This document shows positions 1 to 9,009 of a stretch of 64,000 nucleotides of DNA, in pieces. Each line of letters opens with the position of its first letter. The stretch's first letter is position 1. The translations under genes were made by a program, and so were the position numbers. The stretch lies in NCBI RefSeq assembly GCF_017498085.1, contig NZ_JAGBKM010000013.1, forward strand, positions 1 through 64,000, written 5' to 3'. The DNA is from Psychrobacter coccoides (GTDB taxonomy: Bacteria > Pseudomonadota > Gammaproteobacteria > Pseudomonadales > Moraxellaceae). The notes under the pieces are model-generated. The model was not told the DNA's origin and did not search any database. It was given only the letters and a program-made list of their open reading frames with translations.

Positions 1-5
1 TATAG

Positions 6-527
6 TCAATCCACAATAAAACTGGAACAGCCCATATCCTGAAACAGTTTAGGCAGATTATTCTCCATCCACCCTTGGCGTAGAAACTTAGCCTGTGCCC
101 ACTTCTTCTCGATAGGGTTCAGATCAGGGCTGTACGGCGGCAGCCAAAGAATACGATGGCCATGTCTGTTGAGTAGTTTTTGGATACGTCTGCTTTTATG
201 AAACCGAGCGTTATCCATGACAATCACGCTCTTGGTTTTAAGACTTGGAATAAGTGTGAACTTACACCAGTCATAAAATATATTACTATTGATATTGGTC
301 TCAAAGTAATCAAGCGCAAACAGCATTTTTTTATAGAGAGCACCGATGACATTCGTACGCTTCTTTGCTTGCCAGTTGTAGCTGTCGACACAGGGTTTAC
401 CTATCCGTGCATAGCCGTAAGGTCTGATAGTTTCAGCCTCAAAGCCGCTTTCATCCATATAAACGATGGGATAGCCTTGAGTCATATAATTACTTAAATG
501 ATTGAGATACTTAGCTCTTTTTATCAA
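6..527 (-). CDS. IS630 transposase ORF B (DDE catalytic domain)
   Basis: This is the catalytic half of an IS630-family transposase, about 173 residues. The DDE triad is visible: Asp in YMDESGF near the start, Asp in VMDNARFH in the middle, and Glu in PYSPDLNPIEKKWAQ near the end, the usual IS630 signature. The frame opens with TTG at 527 and overlaps the end of ORF A by 17 bases around an A-run, so it is probably made as a fusion by frameshifting or by translational coupling. The frame is intact to its stop next to the left terminal repeat, so the element may be active. Confidence 0.88.
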   Translation of the reverse strand: MIKRAKYLNHLSNYMTQGYPIVYMDESGFEAETIRPYGYARIGKPCVDSYNWQAKKRTNVIGALYKKMLFALDYFETNINSNIFYDWCKFTLIPSLKTKSVIVMDNARFHKSRRIQKLLNRHGHRILWLPPYSPDLNPIEKKWAQAKFLRQGWMENNLPKLFQDMGCSSFIVD

Positions 528-849
528 ACAGGCTTTTGGATGTTTTAAGGTCTTTTTTTTGACTGATGCTAAGGCGTTTTAATGCGGCTTCTATGCCTGA
601 CTTACTACAGCCTAAACGCTGTGCTCTCTCGTACATATAATCGTCTGGATGCTGCTTAACATCTTTCAGTAAGGCTTCATTTGATATTTTAGTCGGTGCT
701 TTATTTCTGGTTGTTTTAGGAACTAAGCTCTGCTGCCAGCTATGAATCGAGCTTGTGCTAAGCTGATAAAAGTTAGCTGCTTCTCGAATGGTCATGCCAT
801 CGGTAATGCTTCGTAACACTTGTTTGCGAAAGTCGATTGAATAGGTCAT
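511..849 (-). CDS. IS630 transposase ORF A (helix-turn-helix DNA-binding domain)
   Basis: A 112-residue protein with the N-terminal helix-turn-helix of IS630 transposases (DFRKQVLRSI, MTIREAANFYQLS, TSSIHSWQ) and a second helix-turn-helix-like stretch (RAQRLGCSKSGIEAALKRL). It would bind the terminal repeats. It stops at 511, while ORF B continues in the +1 frame; the overlap contains an AAAAAG run. The start lies about 60 bases inside the right terminal repeat, as expected for this family. Confidence 0.85.
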   Translation of the reverse strand: MTYSIDFRKQVLRSITDGMTIREAANFYQLSTSSIHSWQQSLVPKTTRNKAPTKISNEALLKDVKQHPDDYMYERAQRLGCSKSGIEAALKRLSISQKKDLKTSKSLFDKKS

Positions 850-897
850 CGTTTATTTCACTAAATGAATTGGTTATAAATATTGTATCGGTTTTAT

Positions 898-2088
898 CTA
901 AGATTTACTATACCTGTCAAAAAATGGTTGGTTTGCAAATTGGGCAAACAGCATAGTTTGACCAGCTAGATTTACTTCTATACAACGCCATTTATTATGA
1001 TAATCTAATGCCATATCAAGACTAACTAAGCGTACACTTAAGGTTTCTTTCGCAATTTTTATACTTGTTTGAATAAGTTCTTTATACAGAGGAAACACCT
1101 TATCTTTAAAGACAAACTGTGAGTTTGGGTGTTTCAAATACTTTTTACCATACCTATCGTTTGCATAATCATTTAGCTTTCCAGATAAATTTATATTACA
1201 TACAATTCCGCCATCTGATAGATTGTCTAAACTTCCATTTATCCCCATACGTATGCTAGCGTTAATCACATGAAACCCGCCTATTTTGTCTTTATATAAA
1301 CATACTCGAACAGTATTTACACTGTCTTTATTGAAAGTGTTTATAAGCTCTGATTGTTCTATTTTTTCTTGAACAACTAGGTTAGGGTGCTGATTTATTA
1401 TTTCTTTCATCTCATTTATACTATTAACAAAATAAACATCTTTGCCACCATAGCTATCTTTATTAGGTTTAATTACAATAGGAAAGTCGGTTTCATTTAT
1501 CGTCTCTTCAATAAAACCATCTATACTTTCAATTGAAACAAAATTTTGAGAATAATATCCCCCGTCTATCTTATGAAAGAAATCCTTAGGAAATACACCT
1601 TGACCAAACCATTTGTTATAGATACTCTTATATTCCAAAAATCCAGTGTAACTTTGATCATTCAAAAAGGGTTCGATATATAGATACAAAAACTCTTCTG
1701 GGACAATTTTTTTATTAAAAGATCTAGATAATGACTTAGAAATCTCGACTGTTTTAAAATTTACTATTGGTGATATTGATTTCCAATAATCATAATATAG
1801 TCAGGTCAGTATAAAAAGAATACAGTTAGACTGGGATAAGTTTTTCTTGCGTGCTGAACCTGCGCAGACAGAGGCTGCAAAAAATTTATCCCAGTCTAGC
1901 GTGTTAATGCAGTGTATCTATTTTATTTAGTATCGACTATACTCCTTCTTTTCTTGCTTTGTAAGTTTAAACTCGCAAAAAAACTCTGAACTATAAATTA
2001 ACTGATTTCTTCTAAAAAAGTCGGAATACACTGAAATAAAACTCCATGTACTTACAGCTTGATTCTTTACTAAACTTTTAAGCTCCAT
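898..2088 (-). pseudogene. sugar-transfer-type ATP-grasp gene, disrupted by a MITE and by IS630
   Basis: This is a second copy of the adjacent ATP-grasp gene. The 5' part starts with ATG at 2088 behind an AAGG ribosome site and encodes MELKSLVKNQAVSTWSF, parallel to MKFRKVVKNNTVKAWNF in the neighbour. At 1941 the frame enters a 146-bp miniature element and soon stops. Removing the element with one TA copy restores the frame exactly: KKEY-YDYWKSISPI aligns to KKLYWEYWKRVSPI. The large 3' frame (898-1689) carries the ATP-grasp core, including IKPNKDSYGGKDV and RCIEVNLAGQT. It ends in an IS630-supplied stop after DRY-SKS, losing about a dozen C-terminal residues. It is probably non-functional, although a 263-residue fragment could still be made. 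Confidence 0.87.
1796..1941. mobile_element. IS630-like MITE inserted in the ATP-grasp pseudogene
   Basis: A 146-bp insertion that carries TA at both ends. The ends read TATAGTCAGG on the left and TATAGTCGAT inward from the right, each followed about 15 bases in by a similar ATAAAA..ATACA block. A strong internal palindrome, AGACTGGGATAA with its complement TTATCCCAGTCT, brackets a centre containing GCAGCCTCTG on the minus strand. There is no coding capacity. Its boundaries are proved by comparison with the paralogous gene: excision leaving one TA gives a continuous in-frame protein. Confidence 0.88.
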
Positions 2089-2147
2089 ATCAAGTACCTT
2101 CTTTTATTTAAATAACCTAAAGCGCTTTATTAAATATTGAAGACTAC

Positions 2148-2284
2148 TGTAGTCAACTCAATTTAAAAGTGTTACGGTGCTATTGGGATGGATTTTGCGT
2201 AGACTCTGTGTAAGCCGCACATAAAGAATACTTATAACAGTAGCACGTGAAATATTCATAGCTTTTTATTTTGAACTGACTATA
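2148..2284. mobile_element. degenerate IS630-like MITE between the ATP-grasp copies
   Basis: A noncoding segment with imperfect inverted ends. The left reads TGTAGTCAACTC followed by TTTAAAAG; the right, read inward, is TATAGTCAGTTC followed by ATAAAAAG. It ends four bases before the stop codon of the intact ATP-grasp gene. One end has lost the canonical TA (TG instead), which suggests an older insertion. It occupies most of the gap between the two gene copies and could weaken read-through to the pseudogene. Confidence 0.6.
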
Positions 2285-2288
2285 TCTA

Positions 2289-3362
2289 CTACTTATTCAA
2301 CTTTAGGCCATTTATTACTTCTTCTGTGTATTGTCCAAAGAATGGAAAACCGGCGTTTTGAGGAAATTCTATAGTTTGACCAGCCAAATTAACTTCTATG
2401 CAACGCCAGTTCTGTTTAGCATCTAAGGCCATATCAAGACTAATTAAACGAGCATTTATTACGGCTCTAGCAATCGACTTACTGACTGTAACCAACTCAT
2501 CATATAGAGGAAATTCCTTATTCTTAAAAACATAGCCAGAATTAGGATGGCTTAAATACTTTGTTGCTAGTATGTCGTTTGCATATCCATTTAATGTCCC
2601 ATCTGATTTGATATTGCATACAATACCTCCATCAGTCATATTATCTAAGCTTCCATCTTTACCCATTCTTAAGCTTGCATTGAGCATATGCATGACTCCG
2701 TCATCGTCTTTATAGAGACACACGCGAACAGTGTTTACGCTGTCTTTATTAAAAATATTAATCAACTCTGATTGCTTTATTTTTTCTTGAACAACTAAGT
2801 TAGGGTGCTGACTTATTATTTCTTTTATCTCATTTATACTATTAACGAAATAAACATCCTTACCCCCATAGCTTTCTTTATTAGGTTTAATTACAATAGG
2901 AAAATCGGTGTCATCTATCATCTCCTCAATAAAACCATCAATATTATTGATTAAAATAAGATCATGTGAGTAATAATCCCCATCTACCTTATGAAAGAAA
3001 TCTTTGGGAAACACACCTTGGCCAAACCATTTATTATAAACACTTTTGTTTGCTAAGAAATTTATATTCCTATCCCTGTTAAGCGAGTATTCAATATATA
3101 AAGGAAAAAATTCCTCAGGGACAATCCGTTTGTCAAATTCACCTGATAGGGATTTGGATATCTCGACCGTCTTATAGCTAATAATTGGTGACACCCTTTT
3201 CCAGTATTCCCAATATAGCTTTTTTTCTTCTTTAGTTAACTCCTTTTTTTCGAACTTAGAAGAATTATATATCGATTTATGGCTTTTATAAAAACCAGAG
3301 TAAACCGACAAAAAATTCCAAGCCTTAACTGTATTATTTTTTACGACTTTTCTGAATTTCAT
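2289..3362 (-). CDS. sugar-transfer-associated ATP-grasp protein
   Basis: A 357-residue protein of the ATP-grasp fold, most like the family found in polysaccharide clusters (ATPgrasp_ST type). Visible elements are PIVIKPNKESYGGKDVYFV (ATP-binding lysine and glycine-rich loop, about residue 160), VVQEKI, the NTVRVCLYKD strand, LRMGKDGSLDN with DGGIVCNI, and a C-terminal LISLDMALD..WRCIEVNLAGQT that supplies the metal-binding Asp and Glu/Asn residues. Such enzymes normally join a carboxylate to an amine or amino acid, which could decorate the capsule's uronic acid residues; that role is inference. The start overlaps the end of the flippase gene by four bases (ATGA), so the two are translationally coupled. 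Confidence 0.8.
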   Translation of the reverse strand: MKFRKVVKNNTVKAWNFLSVYSGFYKSHKSIYNSSKFEKKELTKEEKKLYWEYWKRVSPIISYKTVEISKSLSGEFDKRIVPEEFFPLYIEYSLNRDRNINFLANKSVYNKWFGQGVFPKDFFHKVDGDYYSHDLILINNIDGFIEEMIDDTDFPIVIKPNKESYGGKDVYFVNSINEIKEIISQHPNLVVQEKIKQSELINIFNKDSVNTVRVCLYKDDDGVMHMLNASLRMGKDGSLDNMTDGGIVCNIKSDGTLNGYANDILATKYLSHPNSGYVFKNKEFPLYDELVTVSKSIARAVINARLISLDMALDAKQNWRCIEVNLAGQTIEFPQNAGFPFFGQYTEEVINGLKLNK

Positions 3363-4618
3363 AACGTTCCTTTCTTTTCAATTTTCTTATAATAAAAATA
3401 TGAGCCTGAACCTAAGATAAACTGACTTATAAATATATTCATAGCTCCACCAAGTATTCCAAAATATTGGATTAGAGGGAATGATAGAATAAAGCCAACT
3501 AAGGATGTTAATATTGTAAGCTTCATAACGATATTATCGTGACCTCTAGAGATCAAGTAATTGGTAGAATATACTGTGTAACAAACAATAGATAAAAAAC
3601 CCAGTATTAATACATAAAATACTTCTGAATCATACTCATACTTTATTCCAATAATATCGAAAATATACTGATGAACAATAACCAAAAAAGTCGATACAAT
3701 AGCAACTAATATGAGATAGTGCTTACTAAATACATGAAACTTGTCTTTAAATCTAATCAGGTATGGGAATGCTACACTGGACACCACACTGTCAAAAACT
3801 GTCAGTAATTGCACCACCTGTCTGGTAGCTCCAAAATAACCAGCATAGGTTTTACCCAGTATCATCCCAACAAGAAAGTTCGTGGTATTGTTGAATAGAT
3901 TTGGAACAAACTGGTTAACAAATAGTGGGAAGCCAACCTTCAAAGTCTTCTTCACTCTGATCAAACCTATATATACAATACGCAATTTAAAATTTTTGAA
4001 TATTATATAGTGCGAAATAATTGCTACAGCAATATAACTTACTCCTAGTAGCAAGGGATATAACCAGTAGTCTTCTGGCGTATTAATTAATCCAAAGACT
4101 CCAATAGTAAATGAAAGCTTAACTATTAAATTTAGACCAGCTATATACCCCATCTTTTCAACCCCCCTAAAGAACCATTCAGGGAATAGAGTCTCACCTA
4201 TCAACATCAGGCACATTAGCAAATATACAATCAAATCTTCTTTGAATTGAGGAACAATGAAAATCACAGGTATTAATATTAGTAAAACAAATGTAAGTAA
4301 ATATGCTTTCGTATACATTATTTTGCTATAAATAAGGGTCAGCTGATTGTTACTACTCCTATGCTTTGCTATTTCACGTGTCGCAGAGAGATTGAATCCA
4401 TAGTCTGTTACTGCCTGAAAGTATGCAATTAAGGCTAGTCCTAATACAATTGCACCATATTGCTGCATCCCTAATACTTTAATTAAATAAGGTAAAGTAA
4501 CAAATGGCAAGACAGCATTAATTAACTTTAAAACAGATAACGAAAAGAAGTTTTTGATTAGTTGGTTGTTATCTTTATTACGCAATATATTGCGAATTTT
4601 ATCAATCATAAAACCCAA
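3359..4618 (-). CDS. wzx: Wzx-type polysaccharide repeat-unit flippase
   Basis: A 419-residue integral membrane protein of the polysaccharide transporter (PST/MOP) superfamily. It begins MIDKIRNILRNKDNNQLIKNFFSLSVLKLINAVLPFVTLPYLIKVLG, the typical N-terminal helix of O-unit flippases. About twelve hydrophobic segments follow, with conserved charged spots such as DYGFNLSATREIA and EWFFRGVEKM. It would move lipid-linked repeat units to the periplasmic side of the inner membrane for a Wzy polymerase that is not in the window. The gene abuts the epimerase gene with no gap and overlaps the ATP-grasp gene, so it belongs to the capsule operon. Confidence 0.9.
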   Translation of the reverse strand: MGFMIDKIRNILRNKDNNQLIKNFFSLSVLKLINAVLPFVTLPYLIKVLGMQQYGAIVLGLALIAYFQAVTDYGFNLSATREIAKHRSSNNQLTLIYSKIMYTKAYLLTFVLLILIPVIFIVPQFKEDLIVYLLMCLMLIGETLFPEWFFRGVEKMGYIAGLNLIVKLSFTIGVFGLINTPEDYWLYPLLLGVSYIAVAIISHYIIFKNFKLRIVYIGLIRVKKTLKVGFPLFVNQFVPNLFNNTTNFLVGMILGKTYAGYFGATRQVVQLLTVFDSVVSSVAFPYLIRFKDKFHVFSKHYLILVAIVSTFLVIVHQYIFDIIGIKYEYDSEVFYVLILGFLSIVCYTVYSTNYLISRGHDNIVMKLTILTSLVGFILSFPLIQYFGILGGAMNIFISQFILGSGSYFYYKKIEKKGTL

Positions 4619-5644
4619 CTATTCATTTAAGGAGTTAACATACCAAGGCATTGCTCTATTGATGCCTTTACTGATATCAAACTGAGGCGCATAACTTAAT
4701 AAGTTTTTCGCTTTACTAATATCTGCTTGCGAATGTCTGACATCGCCCTCTCTAAAGTCTCGATATACCGGCTGCTTGTCATAAATAACTTTACTACTAG
4801 CTAATGCTGATTTAATTGAACTGAACAACTCATTTAGGGTTGTTCTATCACCTACTGCCACGTTATAAACTTGGTTTTTTGCATCATCATTAGTAGTTGT
4901 TGCCGCCAATATATTTGCCTGTACGGTATTATCGATATAGCAGAAGTCACGGCTGGTCTCGCCATCGCCATTGATATACACATCATCGTTTTCAATCATA
5001 GCAGCGGTCCATTTAGGAATAACTGCAGCATAAGCACCATTTGGATCTTGACGCCTTCCAAATACATTAAAGTAACGAAGGCCAATGGATTTAAAGCCAT
5101 AACTACGCGCAAACACTTCTGCATATAGCTCGTTTACATATTTAGTCACAGCATAGGGAGACAAAGGTTTACCTATGGCGTCTTCTACCTTTGGTAATGC
5201 AGGATGATCTCCATATGTTGAACTACTGGCTGCATAAGTAAAGCTAGATACTTGCGCATCACGCCCCGCTACTAACATATTTAAAAATCCTGAGATATTC
5301 GTCTCATTGGTAGTAATAGGATCAGCAAGAGAGCGAGGTACAGAACCTAATGCCGCTTGATGTAACACGTAATCAACACCATTACATGCATGCTGACAAT
5401 CTTTTATATTTCTAATATCTCCTTCAATAAACTTAAACTGTTGCCACTGCTCGGCAGATACTAATGACTGCACTTCGTCTAGGTTTTTTTGATATCCAGT
5501 TGCAAAGTTATCTAAACCTACAACTTTTTGATTTAGCTTGAGTAACGTTTCGAGCAAGTTTGAGCCAATAAATCCTGCCACACCAGTTATTAGCCACGTT
5601 TTAGGCGTATTACTCAGGCTCTTTTTCACATCTTCATATTGCAT
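4619..5644 (-). CDS. UDP-N-acetylhexosamine 4-epimerase (TviC/WbpP type)
   Basis: A 341-residue extended short-chain dehydrogenase/epimerase. The NAD-binding motif GVAGFIGSN is at about residue 21, the catalytic Ser/Thr region is [11 protein letters not shown], and the catalytic pair is [11 protein letters not shown] (YxxxK). [23 protein letters not shown] and [14 protein letters not shown] are typical of the WbpP/TviC group, which interconverts UDP-GlcNAc(A) and UDP-GalNAc(A). Next to the 6-dehydrogenase it probably supplies UDP-GalNAcA for the polysaccharide. Substrate choice between UDP-GlcNAc and its uronic acid is inferred from the pairing, not from residues. Confidence 0.88.
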   Translation of the reverse strand: MQYEDVKKSLSNTPKTWLITGVAGFIGSNLLETLLKLNQKVVGLDNFATGYQKNLDEVQSLVSAEQWQQFKFIEGDIRNIKDCQHACNGVDYVLHQAALGSVPRSLADPITTNETNISGFLNMLVAGRDAQVSSFTYAASSSTYGDHPALPKVEDAIGKPLSPYAVTKYVNELYAEVFARSYGFKSIGLRYFNVFGRRQDPNGAYAAVIPKWTAAMIENDDVYINGDGETSRDFCYIDNTVQANILAATTTNDDAKNQVYNVAVGDRTTLNELFSSIKSALASSKVIYDKQPVYRDFREGDVRHSQADISKAKNLLSYAPQFDISKGINRAMPWYVNSLNE

Positions 5645-5678
5645 TGCGATCTCCCTTTACTGTCTACAAGTCTTATAT

Positions 5679-6956
5679 TTACAAACGAATATCTGTTTCT
5701 TCTTTTGTAAAAACATATTTTAGATCGTAAAGTACATGGTTATCTTTACCAAGCTTTCTAATATTAGACGCACCCATATCGGTAAATTCATCATGTGCTA
5801 CCGCTAATATGATGCCATCGTAGTATCCTTCTTGAGGCTTGCTGATTGGTTTGACGCCATACTCACGCTCAGCCTCTTCTGCATCCACCCATGGGTCATA
5901 GACATCAGCTGCAATATTGTATTCTTGCAGCTCATGAACAATGTCGATGACCTTTGTATTTCGGACATCTGGACAGTTTTCTTTAAAGCTAAGCCCAAGT
6001 ACCAAGACTTTCGCACCCTCTACTTGAATACGTTTCTTTATCATATTCTTTATCAGCTGAGTGGTGACATACTCACCCATACCATCATTCAGACGGCGTC
6101 CAGCAAGTATAATTTCTGGATTATAGCCAATAGCTTGTGCTTTATGTGTTAGATAGTATGGGTCAACACCGATACAGTGACCGCCTACTAAGCCTGGGCG
6201 GAATGGTAGGAAGTTCCATTTAGTACCTGCAGCAGTCAATACCGCCTCAGTATCTATATCCATTTTGTTAAAGATAACTGCTAATTCGTTTATTAGAGCG
6301 ATATTAACGTCTCTTTGTGTGTTCTCGATAACCTTGGCTGCTTCAGCAACCTTGATACTTGGTGCTTTATGCGTGCCAGCAGTAATGATTAAGTTATACA
6401 CATCATCAATAAAGTCTGCTATTTCAGGTGTAGATCCTGCTGTAACCTTTAAAATATTAGTAACTCTATGCTCTTTGTCACCTGGGTTGATACGCTCAGG
6501 ACTATATCCGGCATAAAAGTCTTGGTTATAAATCAGCCCAGATATATCCTCCAGCACAGGAATACAGACTTCTTCTGTAGCACCTGGATATACAGTGGAC
6601 TCATAAACAACAATGTCATCTTTTTTGAGGATGCCACCTATAGATTCCGAAGCTTTTATCAAAGGTGTTAAGTCAGGCTGTTTAAAGTCATCAATGGGTG
6701 TCGGTACAGTCACAATAAAGAAATTACACTCTTTTAGTACTTCAATATCAGAGGTATAACTCAGATAGTTTGCCTGCTGCAACTCTTCATCACTAACTTC
6801 CAGCGTATGATCCTTACCTGATTGTAGATCCGCTATACGGTCATCATTGATATCAAACCCAATGACAGGTACTTTTTTTCCAAATTCAACTGCTAAAGGT
6901 AGACCCACATAACCAAGTCCAATAATAGCTATTTTTGTATCTTTAATATTTCTCAT
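5679..6956 (-). CDS. UDP-N-acetylglucosamine 6-dehydrogenase (TviB/WbpO type)
   Basis: A 425-residue nucleotide-sugar dehydrogenase of the UDP-Glc/GDP-Man family. The Rossmann motif [14 protein letters not shown] lies at residues 13-26, the central domain has [12 protein letters not shown], and the catalytic Cys is in the conserved [25 protein letters not shown] block near residue 262. The C-terminal UDP-binding domain contains [16 protein letters not shown]. It performs the two-step NAD-dependent oxidation of the C6 hydroxyl to a uronic acid. The next gene is the matching epimerase, 34 bases downstream. Confidence 0.92.
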   Translation of the reverse strand: MRNIKDTKIAIIGLGYVGLPLAVEFGKKVPVIGFDINDDRIADLQSGKDHTLEVSDEELQQANYLSYTSDIEVLKECNFFIVTVPTPIDDFKQPDLTPLIKASESIGGILKKDDIVVYESTVYPGATEEVCIPVLEDISGLIYNQDFYAGYSPERINPGDKEHRVTNILKVTAGSTPEIADFIDDVYNLIITAGTHKAPSIKVAEAAKVIENTQRDVNIALINELAVIFNKMDIDTEAVLTAAGTKWNFLPFRPGLVGGHCIGVDPYYLTHKAQAIGYNPEIILAGRRLNDGMGEYVTTQLIKNMIKKRIQVEGAKVLVLGLSFKENCPDVRNTKVIDIVHELQEYNIAADVYDPWVDAEEAEREYGVKPISKPQEGYYDGIILAVAHDEFTDMGASNIRKLGKDNHVLYDLKYVFTKEETDIRL

Positions 6957-7026
6957 AGTATTCCTTTATAAAATTCTATAAATGATTTGAGGCGTTCTGT
7001 ATAAAGTCCATTGGTTATAATATAGT

Positions 7027-8994
7027 TCAAGAAATTGCAGTACCTTCGTGGTAGCCTTCAACGAAATAAGTAAGCTCTTGTTTCAACCATTCCACATCAT
7101 GTGGCTGCGCCCTATGTATCAGCTGAGACAACATATTTTCTATTTCCATTAATGGAAAGCTATCTTCTATTGCTTGACGAATCAAAGGATGATGGGTGGT
7201 TTGAACATTACCATCACCGATGATAAGCTCTTCATAAAGCTTTTCACCCGGCCTTAGCCCAGAAAAAACAATTTCTATATCACCATCAGGGTTCTTTTTA
7301 TCTTTTAACTTATAGCCAGTTAAAAGAATCATTCGTTTAGCTAAGTCTACAATTTTGACAGACTCTCCCATATCTAACACGAACACCTCTCCACCTTTTG
7401 CCATAGCACCTGCTTGAATAACAAGACTTGCTGCTTCTGGAATAGTCATAAAGTAGCGTGTCACTTCAGGATGAGTAACTGTGATAGGACCGCCTTTTTC
7501 AATTTGTTTGGTGAATAGAGGAATCACAGAGCCAGATGATCCAAGTACATTTCCGAAACGCACCATACTAAAACAAGTTTTAGTATTCATTTGACTCAGT
7601 CCCTGACAAACCAACTCTGCTAAACGTTTAGAGGCCCCCATAACATTAGTAGGTCTAACCGCTTTGTCGGTAGAAATAAGTACAAAAGTTTCGACCTCAG
7701 CTTGCATGGCTGCATAAGCACAATGATAAGTCCCCTTGGCATTGTTAATAACGCCTTCAAAAGGATTGCTCTCAACGATCGGCACATGCTTATAAGCTGC
7801 AGCGTGGTATACTGTATCTACCTTATATTCTTCAAAAACTTTAAGTAGCTTCTCTTCGTTAGTAACATTCCCAAGCATTCCAACGACTTTAACGTCTTCA
7901 TCTATAATATTACTGGCTTTTAGAGCCTTTAACTCTTGATGAATAACATATAAAGCATATTCAGAAAGCTCATAAAGTATCAAACATTGAGGCTTATTTT
8001 TTATAACCTGTCGACATAATTCACTACCAATAGAGCCACCAGCACCAGTGACTAAAACATTTTTACCTTTGATGTTTTTGCTTAACAATACATCATCAGG
8101 CTCAACAGTTTGTCTGTCTAGTACATCGAGGATATTGACTGGTCTCATTTGACTGACAGTCACCTTACCATCAGCAATTTCGTGTAAGCTTGGTAACTGT
8201 TTGATCTTTACAGGAACCTCTGAAAAATCATTAATGATTTGCCGGCGACGAGCACGGCTGGCTGACGGCAGCGCCAAAAATATTTGTGATATGTTTCTTT
8301 TATCTATCAGTTCAAATACCTTGTTGGCAGCATATATCCTCCTGCCATATAGATAACCACCGGCAACTTCTAAATCATCATCAATAAAGGCTACGACACG
8401 GTACTTATCAGACCTTTCTAATCCTTCAAACAACTCTCGACCAGCTGAACCCACACCATAAATAATGACATTTTCACGAATATTCCCATGACGATCTCTT
8501 TGCTTACCCTTACTAAGCTCTAATACTTCTCGTATGCTTAACCGGATACCCCATAGCCATATAAAAAAGAAAAATAAGTACAAAATGGGTACTGAGCGTG
8601 GGATAAATGCCAGGGTATCAAAATAATAAATGACCTCATAAATGATGATAAGTACAACAAACAATTGTAAGACCTTACGCATTGCTGTGTCAGAGAATAT
8701 TCTAGATAACCCTTTATAAAAGCCTATATAATACAGCCCAATTACAGGGGGCAATGCGAAGAGGCATAACATTGATACACTAATATGATTGTCGATATAG
8801 CCATATCTTAAGGACAAAGCAAAGAATAGGCATACTATTGACATTAAGTAATCAATACCTATTAATATGCTACGCTTAACTCCTCTTGGTAGAGCAAGCA
8901 AGCGTCTAGCGTTGCGCTGATACCATTGGCTATCAGCGTTTTTAGATACCGAATAAGCATTGTTAGGCTTTTGCTTGTTAGACATAGATTTCAA
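7027..8994 (-). CDS. membrane-bound UDP-GlcNAc 4,6-dehydratase (WbpM/CapD/FlaA1 long form)
   Basis: A 655-residue inner-membrane enzyme. Four hydrophobic segments lie in about residues 42-155, followed by a CoA-binding-like Rossmann domain (IIYGVGSAGREL, about 178). The catalytic SDR domain has GAGGSIGSELCRQV at about 316-329. The LISTDKAVRPTNVMGASKR block holds the catalytic site: the position that is Tyr in classical SYK triads is Met here, as known for the long WbpM class. RFGNVLGSSGSVIPLF and FSGLRPGEKLYEE complete the family pattern. It starts synthesis of a 6-deoxy-HexNAc such as QuiNAc, FucNAc or bacillosamine. Later enzymes of that branch are not visible. Confidence 0.9.
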   Translation of the reverse strand: MKSMSNKQKPNNAYSVSKNADSQWYQRNARRLLALPRGVKRSILIGIDYLMSIVCLFFALSLRYGYIDNHISVSMLCLFALPPVIGLYYIGFYKGLSRIFSDTAMRKVLQLFVVLIIIYEVIYYFDTLAFIPRSVPILYLFFFFIWLWGIRLSIREVLELSKGKQRDRHGNIRENVIIYGVGSAGRELFEGLERSDKYRVVAFIDDDLEVAGGYLYGRRIYAANKVFELIDKRNISQIFLALPSASRARRRQIINDFSEVPVKIKQLPSLHEIADGKVTVSQMRPVNILDVLDRQTVEPDDVLLSKNIKGKNVLVTGAGGSIGSELCRQVIKNKPQCLILYELSEYALYVIHQELKALKASNIIDEDVKVVGMLGNVTNEEKLLKVFEEYKVDTVYHAAAYKHVPIVESNPFEGVINNAKGTYHCAYAAMQAEVETFVLISTDKAVRPTNVMGASKRLAELVCQGLSQMNTKTCFSMVRFGNVLGSSGSVIPLFTKQIEKGGPITVTHPEVTRYFMTIPEAASLVIQAGAMAKGGEVFVLDMGESVKIVDLAKRMILLTGYKLKDKKNPDGDIEIVFSGLRPGEKLYEELIIGDGNVQTTHHPLIRQAIEDSFPLMEIENMLSQLIHRAQPHDVEWLKQELTYFVEGYHEGTAIS

Positions 8995-9009
8995 CTTATT
9001 AAGTTATCG

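Larger units (their letters stand above)
1..912 (-). mobile_element. IS630-family insertion sequence, complete
   Basis: Two overlapping transposase frames are bounded by imperfect terminal inverted repeats. The left end begins TATAGTCAATC and the right end, read inward, begins TATAGTAAATC. Both then share an ATAAAAC block about 16 bases in, giving roughly 18 matches over 25 bases. Both ends start with TA, the target dinucleotide that IS630/Tc1-mariner elements duplicate. The right end lies inside an ATP-grasp pseudogene, whose last native codon is the Tyr at the junction. The left end coincides with the window edge, so the left target flank cannot be seen. Confidence 0.88.
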
